A stretch of DNA of 64,000 bases from Dipylidium caninum (taxonomy: Eukaryota > Platyhelminthes > Cestoda > Cyclophyllidea > Dipylidiidae). Below, one piece after another: positions 25,075 to 37,227 of this stretch. The position numbers were made by a program, and so were the translations under genes. The notes beneath the pieces were generated by a model, which worked only from the letters and a program-made list of their open reading frames with translations, did no database searches and was not told where the DNA came from. The stretch is from positions 682,001 to 746,000 of the forward strand of contig QEYB01001436.1 of assembly GCA_017562135.1 (NCBI GenBank), in the 5' to 3' direction. Position 1 is the first letter of the stretch, and each line of letters starts with the position of its first letter.

Positions 25075-28000
25075 ATGGAATGTCCGAATACCAAGCCTAC
25101 AGAATGCACCAATTCTTTCTGTTTGAGCAAACAAAACATTATGAACCTGAGTAAACGACGAGGACCCTTTTCCTTTCATAAACAGAACAAATATTCCAAA
25201 CTTGCTGAACACTTTGAATACAATCATATACCTGCACACTTGTCTTCAATTCAGAACCTTCATTTCAAATCCATATTGTGTACTCGAGACGGCTTAGCAA
25301 TCGTGCACTTGGCACGCAATCTTATAACTCAATTTGGCATTGTCGACCTTCGCTTGCACAAGTTCTTGGGAACTTTTGGTCGACAGTCTGTGAAATATTC
25401 CCCCGACTCCGTTGCTGCCCAGATTTCACCCGATTCGTCGCTTTGCCTAATCCGCTTGCCATGGTCGCGAACAAGCCGCATCACTACGTTACAGGTTGGC
25501 CTACTTCTTCTTCTTTTTGCCTTACTATAAAAACTCAGCCGTCAAAAGCACTGCTATGTGGTTTTGGTTAAAGTGCTACCTCGCATATCTTTAAATTACG
25601 CCGGATTCACGGATATATTAACACTACTATTTTCTCCATTGAGATAAATAATTCAGGTTTATTAATTACACCGTCTCCACTGGAATTCCTTTTGTCTGTT
25701 GGTCATGACTTTTTTTAGATCTTTTAACTATTATTTAAGTGACTTCTTCTTCTTGGAAAAGATTTTTAATTTGATGCAATGTTTGAATTACTCCGGATGT
25801 ATTTTTATGGTACATGAAAATAGTCCCTTAATCTCTAAATGTGGTCTACTGACCTGATGGCATAGGCCCCTGCATTTTAGACACTCCATCGTCCTCAAAC
25901 AGCCTCGTAAGCATTTATCCACATTAGTATTGTTTCATAATTAGTCTGAAGGGCTGGATTTCGGTAAAAATAAGGTTTTCTTCTTCTTATTGTCTTTTTT
26001 ACACACTCTATCAACACACAAGTGAGTTCCATTTCTCGTTATTTCTCTCACGGAGCCAGTGGAGCTTTCCATTTTTCTTCTAACTGCCAATCGGGTTCCA
26101 TTCTCTTTCCTCCCTTTCCTCCTACCTCTCTGGAAGTCCAGTCGTTTTCTGCTCTCAACCCGCGGGCTCATTATCTATGCCACCTCGTAAAGAATGCGGC
26201 CTCCCCCTGTTACCACTTGAGTTGAAGGTCTTAAAGCCGCGCACCTTACTCGAAGAACTGCGCAATAAGTGGAACACCCTTTTGACTCATCGTTTGGGAA
26301 TGTGAGGGGCTTTCAGCCTCCTCTCTCGTCAACAGTCCTCTTCGATACGCACCGATGCATAGTTGCGTTTCACACTAAATTGTTACTCCGTTCGACCCAC
26401 GAACCAAGTGAAGGGAAAATAACTTTGGATTTTGTCTCTCTGTCCCCGTCGCTTTAACCTCTTTGGTGTCGGACATTAAGCCAGGACGGTAAATTTGCAG
26501 CTTTGAGATTTTATCTCGGTGGTGGTAAAATGTAACGTTACTCACCCTCTTAATTTCTAAATGCAGTGCCCAAAATGGCCCACTTTCCCCACCTTTTATC
26601 GCATTGCATCAATGGGAGGTGTGGCTCTAAACCCATTCTGCTCCGCTTCCGGTGTCTTTAAGGGGAACAATAGCAACCGGGAAAGTAGTGGCCGCGATTG
26701 AGGCGGGGCGGCGGAGAGGATGAGGGGGACAATCGCTGACTGTTAAGGTGAAGTGAGCTGCTCATCTCCCCTCTCTACTGGGGAAGGCGATTGTGGGTGT
26801 ATAAGCCCGTCCTGTCACGTGGTGAGGCTCCCGTAAGAGCAAAATAACTGGGCTGTGGATGGGGAAAGGGACTGAGGAGCTTCGAGGCTGCTGGACTATT
26901 GCCTCCACGTTTACATAGAGGCTATAAGTGCAAGACACTTGTCGGCTGCTCGGCCTCCTGACTGGGTGTAGTTCGGCCTCGGAGGCGGCGGGTGGGCAGA
27001 CCCAAGTAGGAGCGGGTAGCCGAGGTGGACTTCGCATCAACATTTTCTATTTCTTCCTCCTCTTCCTTCTCGTCCGATGAGTCACCACCAACTCCGCCGT
27101 CCAGAGCAGGTACACATTTCCTCCGCCTCGCTCTCTCTCTTGGTCTCCCGGTCTCCCCCTCTCTCGCTCCGTCTTATAATTTATTGTCCCAGTTCATAAC
27201 TGGCTTAATTGGAGTTACCCCTGTCCTATCCCCTTCCTTCCCTCGCCTCTCTCGGGGCGTGGATGAGGGCGTAGGCGGTGGCGGAGGGGAAATTTGTTGC
27301 GTAACGCACCGCTACGCCCTTGGCTTGAGTATCGGGCAATCAAAGGAAGGTTGAGCACCATGCCACAGGGCTACAAAACTCCGCAGCGCGGCTCTCTCGT
27401 GTCCTCTTGCCTTGGCTTTCATGCATCGGCGAGGCGTTCGTTGGCCTCCTCATTCGACCGCCAAATAGCCTTAGGATCTCCTCCAGGCCGGAGCCACCCG
27501 GTGCGACTCGGTGCAATTCCCCCTCTTTTTCGTGCCCGTCCCATCCGATTGCGTTCATGATCGAGGGGAAAAAAGAACGACATCCACGGTTTTTAGGAGT
27601 CGAAACCGCATCAGGCAACATGATTTAGTTAACATCATCACGGTGGCCCCACGTAAAATCACGATAAAAAGGGACAGTCGAGGAATGAAGGGGAGAAGCG
27701 GGAGTGGGAAGGGGAGTTGAGTAGTCGGTGGATCAAGAGAGCGGGGAGATAAGCACACACACACACATTAAATTTAAAATCAACGAGCACTGAAGTTATC
27801 GCTACTCCGTGGAGGAGATTTAATGCATACTTCGCTTGGACGTGGCCAAATTTGTGGAGTCCCAATGCCTGTGGCCTTGACTCTCCCTCCCCCCTCACCA
27901 CCACCCTTCCCTCCACCCCCATCTCCCAAACATAAACACAGCATTTGGCGCGAGAGATGTGCATCCCGTCTACATTATGTGGCAGGCCACCTCTGCCACG

Positions 28001-31000
28001 CTTCGGCATCAGAGTTGCCTGGTAGCGGCCACAAACGTCCCGACATTGGCGGTGTACCGCCTCTGCCTCTACACGGTGGCCAATGGGCTGGTATACACAC
28101 AGGCTGCGCGTACGCAGGTATTTCCTACCTCCGCCGCTCGGTCCTCACGTACGACGGAGGCTGTGGACACGCGCGCACAAGTCGGTCACCGCTTCGTTGG
28201 CTCAAGTAGATAGACCTTTGCCAGTGTATCCACTTTTGAAATAATGAAAAATGTGTGTCCGCGCAAGCATTAGGGGGGAAATTCTTCCATTCATGTATCG
28301 TAAAGCTGTAGGACGCTGATAAGTTATAAGTAGCACCCGCCTCGTTTTCCCCTCAGCCCAATAAAATTAGTGTCAGGCGTGCACTCACTCATCCTGACCT
28401 TAGTATTTCATTCAATCTGGTGTAATGGTGTGAAGAAGACGTAGCGCTTCTCAATGAAGCCAAGATATCTTCATTATTGCAAGTAATGAAGTCTATTCCT
28501 TCTCGATTTTGTTAGGTTTTTAACTATCCCACTTCTTTGAGGATGCATTTGGCCAGAACACCTGGCCTTCCTGTGTTTTGCTATGTTCCTGACGGGAGAA
28601 GAGCACAGCGCGTGGCGTGGTTGGGGCAAATACTAGCCTTTCGGTGGTATTTTCGCAGAGCTCATCTACTCCTTCCCCTTTGTCACGGCTGAATGGATTT
28701 TGAGAGACGAGAGAGCCGGCTCCGAGGCTAGAGAGTCTGTCCTCAGCTCGCCGGCGAAGGCAGGCTGCTGGAATGTCCGCCGCTAAGACGGGGTACAACG
28801 TACCGAAGTCTGCAGAGACCGCGCAGTTGGGCGTGCAATGGCAGCTAGGAACGACGAGCCGCGGGCTTGAGTCTTAACTTACCCAACATCCTCACCTGAC
28901 ACCCCTGGCACTGACAGCCAGTCTCGGTTAAAATGAGCAACTGGTGCGTTCAGGCTTTTAGGCGTGAGTAGTTCGCCTTGTGCCAACGGAGCGAACGCTA
29001 AACTCCACCAAAGCCTCCTCCGCGAGTCCTCTCTTCTCCCCCCTCTTGTCATCGCCTCACCGAGAAAGTAGACTGTCGTGCAGCGGTGTCCTCGTCAGTC
29101 GCCACGGCGGAGGTGAATTAGGACACCACTTTTAGGTCTGCCTACGCAGTCGATCGGGAGGACACTTTGCTCTCTTTTGTCACCTCTTCTCAAATTGCTT
29201 CTGGCACTGACTCAAATGCTCCCCTCTGTGGTTTGCCCTGCTTACCGCTCTTGACCGGAGGGTGGAAAAAGCTCGACCGCCCGAGAGCCGAAGACCGGGG
29301 GACCGCAGACTCGGTCTGGAAGCTTCCCAGCCACCAACGGACTCTTACACTCGTAAGGCGCGACGCCGCCCCGCTTGTCATCTCTGCAACTCACTGGTCT
29401 AGCAGACCGAAGACTGTAATGCGTTCAGATCGTTGTAACTTTTGTCGGGCAGTCGGCGTCCTTGACTGTTTGGCCTCTCTTCACGGACGAATGAGAGTAG
29501 TCGGGCCAAAATGTCTCGTCGTCTGCAAATCTTCCTTGGATAAGCTTCCTCATGCCTTTTTCCAACTCGTCCAACAAGTGAACCCTCCCGTTTCCAATAC
29601 GGAGCGCGCAGACCTTGGCGAGTGGACCAACCTCCGTCGAGGTTAGCACTGCGTCGTAGAGGGTGGACGAGTGGGGACCGTGGAATTCGCGCTGCGTGTA
29701 GGTCGAATCAGCGGACGGACAGTGGGACTCCGACTCTTGCCGCTTCAACCCATGAACCTTCAGTTAAAACCTTTAGTATTCGGTACCTTGACGTGGCATT
29801 CGCTTCTCTTCCAACATTTCGACAACTTTTGCGTCTTTTCTCCAAACACGCCTCCTGGACTGATGAGCACGTTTTACAGGCAAAAGTGGAGGCGATTCCG
29901 CCTGCCGGAAGAACCAGAAAACTATGCCAACGAGGAGACTTGACACCTTTCCTGTCGAAGCGTTACACAACGGACTCCCTCTCTCCTCCCTCCTCCTCCC
30001 ATTCGTATCTGTGGCGGTGTTATTGCGGCGTCCAGCTCCTTCTTGCATCCCGGATGAGGTCGTTACTTGGTCCTCGTCGAAGGCGTTCAAACGTGGACTT
30101 GAAAAGTCCACCTCTCTCACCTCCCCTTCGTCCTGACCGGTTTTCCCCGAGTCGGTTTCGTCGGTGTGATACAGTGACAGCATCGTCCACATCTCTTCTC
30201 CCCCTCCCACTTTCCTCCCCCGTAAGGCGTTATGAATACGGTTAGGCTTGTGGAATGTCAACTAGGAAGTGCGTTCCTCCCTCTCAACCGCGCTTGACAA
30301 CGCTCGTCTCTCCAGTTGACTACATCGCAGGCGGCATGGTCGCACATGGCATTCGCCTCCTCCCCTTGACGTCTAATTAGCATTTCTCGGAGGCTCCACC
30401 GACACCTCTTGTAAATCGTCACCTCCGCCAATGTCTTACTTTAAAATGGTACCGCTGCATTCCTTGTCGAGATTCCATCCGGAAGCCTTTTGAGCCGTCT
30501 TTGCGAGTTGGTTGGGAGGCAGCGTTGCCTTTTCTTTTTAAGGCGGCAGCTAGTATGCCGTTTTTCCCCGTAGCAATGGAAACAGTGACTTTGAAGTCGC
30601 GTTGCTATTACAAAAGTGAACACACTTTTTACACTGGAAGGGAAGACTCCCTGCCTCATCGTAAAACCCTGCGCAAGGCATTGAGATTGCTGCCGATATG
30701 CGATGTATCATTCATTTCCTCACCCCGTTGTCTCGGTGTAAGAATGGGGTGATTTTTTGTCTCCTCCTTTTCCTTACCTACACAGACGCAAACAGGCGGC
30801 GAGTGGATCCCCTCTTCATTACGTCGCTGCAATTGCTTGCCGTAATTAGACTACAGAGTCGGTGAACCTCGACTTTTCAGAAAACAGTTTGTTAACGTTT
30901 TTAGTAGCAAATCGGCAGCCTCCATTTTCATTGGTTCGCAAATAGCCAATAAACGAATCGACTAATGAGCTCAACCAATAAAATTGCAGGAATTTCGGGG

Positions 31001-34000
31001 GTTAAGGGGGCGCGCAAACTAAATTTTCCAATCTGCTCCTTTTTGCCTTAAGCTTACACATTTCTGTGAAAAAAAAAAGAGATGCGAGGCTTTCGTGACG
31101 AACGCAGGCAGCAAAAATACGCAGTTGCTGTTGTTCAGTATTATGTGATTCTATTTTCCACGTTGAACTAAATCGTCTCAGAGCTTAAGACTGTTGAAAA
31201 CTTGTCCGCTTTCCTTTAATTACCGACGTTACCCGTCCCACTTCCTCCGCTTGTTTGTAGTTTTTTATTATAATTTGAAAAGTTCTTGCCTGTTCGCGGA
31301 CAAACACTACCCTAGCCACTTTGTTGGAAGGGTTCATTAGTCTTTACTGCCCCACCATGACCTCTCGGTATTTAAACAAAAAATTTCTTTTTGATTGACA
31401 TCAAAATAAGATGGGCCTATCGTCAACTTACTTCTCTCTGGGGCGAATTTTCCCAGAATACTGACAATAGCTCCCTCAGGCCTAAATGAAGTTTTCACCG
31501 GGTTTCGCTCTCGTCTTCGCATTGTCCAACTCCACTTAAACGAATAATTTGTCAGTCATACCTTAAGTTGCCTCTTTGTCGCACCGCCAAGGCACTCTCT
31601 TGTGGCAGAGGCATCTAATCAGCAACATTTGCCCTGAGGGCAAGGGAAGAGAGCCGAGCGGACCTTCGCTCCTCTTCCCCCGCCGATTATAACCGAGATT
31701 TTCGCTTCCCTCGGTCATGCTCCTGTTCGGCCGTCTGCAGCGTCACAAGTCACGTCTGTGGCCTTTGTTTTGAACACTCTTTGCCATACTCGGTTAACAC
31801 GCTTCGCAAGACGTTGAAGAAAGATCGTGTCATTCCATTATCGTGGCGTTCGTTCGTTCGTGGAGTCTCCTCCTAAGCCACCTAGGGGGAGAAAGAGGTC
31901 GGAGGAGAATGTGGATGAGGCTTGGAGGGCGGACGGACGGACGGACGGAATCGAAGGGTGACTTCTTCCGATTTAGCCTGATGAAGTAAAGAATTGCCTA
32001 AAAGTTGAAGGAAAATGTGCACTAAGAAGGCGGTGATTGACTCCAATGGGGACTTTAATTTGGCCATTCTGCTACTGGGTGTCACAGTTTTCACCTCATC
32101 ACTCCCGTTGACTGGCGTCCTCAAATGACTGGAGACCGAGGCTGCGCCTCTCCCAGCCACCGTCGGAGCCATAACCGCCCATACCGGCGCGAATGCCAGT
32201 GAGGCGAAATCACTTCCCCGCACGCCCGTTAATTCCTCGCGTGTCCCTGTTTGACTTGAACACCACTGATGACTCGGCCTTTTATTGCCCCATTTTCGCG
32301 GAGAAGGCACTGATCAGCTCGTCCGCCCCCCTCTCCCCCCCGTCCCAACAAATTTAGCAACTAAACACCGCGTTGAGGCCATCAGATGACAAAGTGACGG
32401 GTGGCGAGTGGCAGAGACGCGGTGGAATCTGAAGTTCCCACTCTTTCAGTCCCTCTCACGCCCCGCTGGGGGCGGGAGGGGGCTTCTCCATGTCTACTCC
32501 CTTTCCTCCTCAGCCTCTCACCCTTCTGGCAAAACTGCTACGCCCCAAATGCCTCTTAAGGCACTACAAGGCGTTTAGAGTGAGTTTGGTCGTTGATTCT
32601 GCCCCTTCTGAACCTCCCAGCGTTCTTCTTCCACGTTTCACTTACCGACTGTGGAAGTAGTCATCGCGATGGGAAGAGAATCTGTGCGGGAGAATCGGTG
32701 GCTTTCGTTTCGCGTGCCTAAGACAGACGTGTTTTCGGCCGCCAGAAGGCACCGACGCACCTCCCGGCCGTGTTTTTGGACCGTCGGGGCCTCTGTGCCC
32801 TCTCCACCACCCTTCGCGTTAGCCCTAGCGCTGACCACAGGCCAGCAAAGGCTGGGTGAGCTTCGGCTGCTTCCTCTCCGCCCGCACTTATTTCCTTCGC
32901 CACCCCCCATGGACATGTCCAAATTCGGTGAAAAATAAACACTCTTCGATGCCCCGCCCCTCCCGACAGGCCGAGTGTTTAGGTTCAAACCACCCTCTCT
33001 GAGACTGATGGCCGGCTGCCTTCTCCTTGGAGTCGTTTTGGCCCCACAAGACAGTCTTATTAAACTACACCCTCGTATCCAAGGCGGTGGGTGTTGTTTC
33101 TTGTATTTCTGCTTAAATCACAACGAGACGACAACTCCCCAGCCACCTCCGCCTCATCCCCGCCTCGATCTTGGCGTTTTAGTCTCCCCATTACGCCGCA
33201 TGTGGGACGAGGGCACTAAAACCGGAAGGGAGGAAGACAGGCAAGAGTGTGGAAGAAGGGTGAGGCTTCACTCGCTTCTCTCGGCCTCGCTCGCTTTCCC
33301 TCCTTTCCTTCGCCTCGTCTAATTTCAGTAAGATGAAGTGAACTTCGCCCCCGAGGTCGGCATAACTAAGCGCAGGCGGAGGCGGAGGCGTAGGCGGGCA
33401 GAAGAGGAGGAGGGGAGGAGTGTCAACACTGGGAGAACCAGTACCTCCAGCACGGCGAGAATGAGGAAAATGGGTCATGACGTCGGTAATGCGCTTTTCC
33501 CCTGACTGTGTGTGGGCGGCCGCATCAAACCGCCAGCGGTGCAGCGTCGCCTCGACGTGCCATCAGGCCAACAACACGGTGAATTAGCAGTCAAGGAGGA
33601 CTGAGAAGGCGCTGTGTTTGGGGGCACCGGAGGCAGGGATGGGGGAATGCGGATGAAGGCTGGACCGAAGACGCGACAGGGTGGAAGTGTTAGAGGGACG
33701 GAGCAGGCAGCTGCGGACTAACTTCTCTTCCCACTGCCTTTAAATGCGTTCATCTCCTTCTCCGCCTCCAAGGAGGGGGCGAGAGGAGGCAGAGATGGAG
33801 ATATCTTGGCAGTCTACGGCGTCCTCTTCCTGCCCCACGATCCTGGTGCCTCGGTCTCATCCGCCCGCCAGCGTTTGTGGGCAGCCGTCGTGCCTCCACC
33901 GCCCGGTGGCACGACACCTCGACTCTTCCATGCTGGCAACGCACTAGTCGCGAAACACCGTGATTCGCGCCCACTTCTCTTTCTCTTTCTCTCCCTCTCT

Positions 34001-37000
34001 CTCTCTCGCTCGCCCTCTCTCTGTTTCTCTCCCCCTTCCGCGTTTCCTCCACCATGAGAATTAAATCGTCGGGCCGCGGGCGCAATTGTTAGGTTCGTGT
34101 TCAACTGCCCGCAGCGATAAGCAAGTGCGGGGGAGGGGGAGTGGGGAAAGGAAGAGAGTGGGGAGCCGTCGTGGGGTTGGAGAGATTTGTCTGGCTTTTA
34201 TTGGCCTCCTGTTGAATGTTCTGAAAAGTGGCCAACTTCCAGTCAGCTGCAGGCCATACTACCGTCGATTGCTCTTCGCATGACATTATTTCTGCAGGGG
34301 GGGGGGGGGGGGGGGGGCGGAGAGCGACCCTATTTTCTCTAGAGGCGAGGATGCACTGGCTTCGCCATCACCCGCCCTCATATATCTTCTTATCCCCCTC
34401 AATTGTCATCCCGGACTCCTGCTCTCCTCCATGCATCATGAAGCAGCCACGAGATCACCCAATTTTATGCACACTCGAATGATTTGGCATTGAGTTACGA
34501 GGTGACAAATGCTGTGTCTTCGGAAAAATTCATTCGCTTTCTGCCTATCACGCTTTGTCCACTAGGCCTTCCTTGTAACCTCTTTGGTCTGTTGACAGAA
34601 GAGGAATGATTCTTACGCAAATTGCGCGTCTCCGTTTCCGATCTGCCGATTGAGTCTTGAGCATCCTCTCCCCGCCAACCAAGCCAATTTACTCAAAGTT
34701 TGCCTCGTTTTTGCCAAATGCGGCTGTTTTCCTCAGGACAGCTGAGCTTCTATCAACAGTAAAAGTACGATACACATTTGCCCTACTGAATGAGGCACTA
34801 ATCTCAACAGGCCTGTGATTGCCCCAACTAATAACAATTTTAAATCATTTGAAGTTAATTCTAAAATCTGATTGGTGCTTCTCTCATTGGCTCTTAACCG
34901 ACCAATGGCGTGAGGATTCTCTCGTTCGTTATCAAAAAGCCCCCTTTCTACTGATTGTTCTGGTCGGAATTTATTTACTTCAAAATTCACCACTTAAGGC
35001 TAGGCAAGGTAGAGGCGAAAACCTCGGTTGCACTCCCATCCCCCCTCCTCCCTCTTCTCCATTTCTTTTTCTCTAACGGAAAGTCGTACTGTTAGCTTGC
35101 AACTTCCGGTTTACGACTTAACATTTTCAGCACATTTATCATCGCAGTTTAAATTCGCAAGAACAAATAATTCTTATCCTATAAAATTGTGCCAAGGTCG
35201 CACTTTCCTTCCACTCCATTTGACAGAGATTTACCTTGAGGCGCATGCCTTCACCATCACATATGTGTGACAGCTGTGTATAACTGAAGCGGCTGACGAT
35301 CGAGCGGCAATAAGAAGGCCTGAATTGTACTGTCCTCGGTGGCATTACTTTTGTGGGAATAGTAGAGGAACAAGAAGGCGTTCTCATCTTATGAAAAGGG
35401 TTCTGCGTGGTAGCTGCGTGGTAGCTGCGTCCCCGTATATTCTATCTCGACCCTAAAGATGAGGGCTTTTGTCCACAACCACTTGAATTCCAAGGGCGCC
35501 CGCACCGAGAGGTGAAGTACCCGGCGGACAGGGAATCGCGGTACTGGCAAACCGTCTATCTCCCCATCGCGAAGGGGAGAAATACGCCAAAAAGCTTATG
35601 TTTAAAGTATGGGAGAGGTTGACGTATCACTTACCGTCTACACCTCATGATTGGGGCTGGAGTAGGCGACTTGTTTATCTGAGGACACCTTCATCGGTGG
35701 ATGCGGTTGGTGCGGCGTTTGCAAGACCGCATGCTTTATTGGCCGTGGAGATGGATGGCAGGACTGCGGTGAAATGGCGCCCCCAGCGACAATTTACCAG
35801 TAAAATTTCCTTTTTGACACGTGACGAGGGAGCAAGCCTACCTAACAGCCCTCGCTAGAATGCAGCAACCTATTCGCCTCGCTGACAGATTGTCAATCCA
35901 GTTGGGGGGGGGGGGGGGGGGGGGGGGAGGGGGGAGGAAGTAAATACAAAGGCTGATTTGGCGTTGCCGCATTCCGCCCGATATGATTTCGTCTCATTGA
36001 AAAAGTATGGTTTGACACTTGACGCATTCGTTGCCAGTTTCACTAACAGAAGACATTTACTTAACAGTGTTTGACCACACTTACTTTTGCGAATTGTCCT
36101 CCGCGCTACTTATTTGTGCTATTAAGTAGTATACGACAGAATGCTCGACGTGGTGGTGGTTGACATGACAAAACGCATCGCTAGAAATGGGCTCTCCAAG
36201 TGCTACCCTCAGTCTGATCCTGTTTTTCGTCTATATTCAGCTTTACAGTCTTCGAACTCGCGAACTAATCACCGAGCTGCCATTGACAACTGACACGCTT
36301 CGATTAAGCCATGCCCCCACTCCGTCCACAGTCACAACACCCGGTGTGAACTACTCGGCGCTGGAGAGCGACATGGAGTCGATGAGAGGCGGGGCGGGCG
36401 GACGAGCGGAGGAGGCGGTGGAGCCGGTCCGAGCTTTCGGTGGTTACAATCAGCCCAGTGCCATTCTCTTCGACTTCGACCCGCGGTTCGAGAACTCGCG
36501 CATCCTCCTGGCCAACGTGCACTTCGTCCACCGGCAACAGGACGCGACCTTCGCTCTCTCGCATTACTACCATCGCCGCTTCTCCTTGGGCGAGGGCTTT
36601 TTCGAGGCACAGGCGCCCTGTTTGTCCCTCGTACGGCTTCCTTCGTGGCAAAGGATTGCGAAAACACGAAATTTTGGCGGATTACCTGGTGAGTTGCCAC
36701 CGACGCTCTGCTTGCTGGTAGAAGAGACGATGAGGCGCGTGGACGAGCGTCGAGTTTCCACTTCTGCGAGGTGTCTGTTGACCTGTTGACGTCGGTGATT
36801 GATCCGAGCCGAGGCAGTCTGATCCGCGACGATTTGACACGGTGCTCCGCTTAGTGGGAGGCGGCTTCGGCGATGACTGCAGCCATTAGGCGACGCGGTT
36901 TGGCACGAGCAAGAGATGTTTACTCGGAGACCGTCAATTACGCTTTAATTCCATCTCGTGACAATTCTCTATCAAATTCAGTGACAACAATAATTAATTT

Positions 37001-37193
37001 ACTTGATTAGTGTCACCGTTTAGTCACGCAACCTCTAGATGGAGGAGATTGTGGGCCTCTACTCCACATTTCTCACTCCCCACGCCCAACTTCCTCTTAC
37101 CTCGACGAGCGCCGCGCTATGGTCGGCGCGGGACCGGGCGTGGGGACAGGAAACCCTCGGAGAGGCCATTAGTCAGTCGGAAGAGGAGGGAGC

Positions 37194-37227
<34 letters not shown>

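Noticed and set aside
35598..35858. An 86-codon plus-strand frame (MFKVWERLTY)
   Set aside because: Plausible composition but no splice partner or family; it lies in a presumed intron.
36304..36700. Minus-strand frames over the 36241-36688 exon
   Set aside because: The plus-strand exon has strong acceptor and donor signals; the minus frames are shadows.
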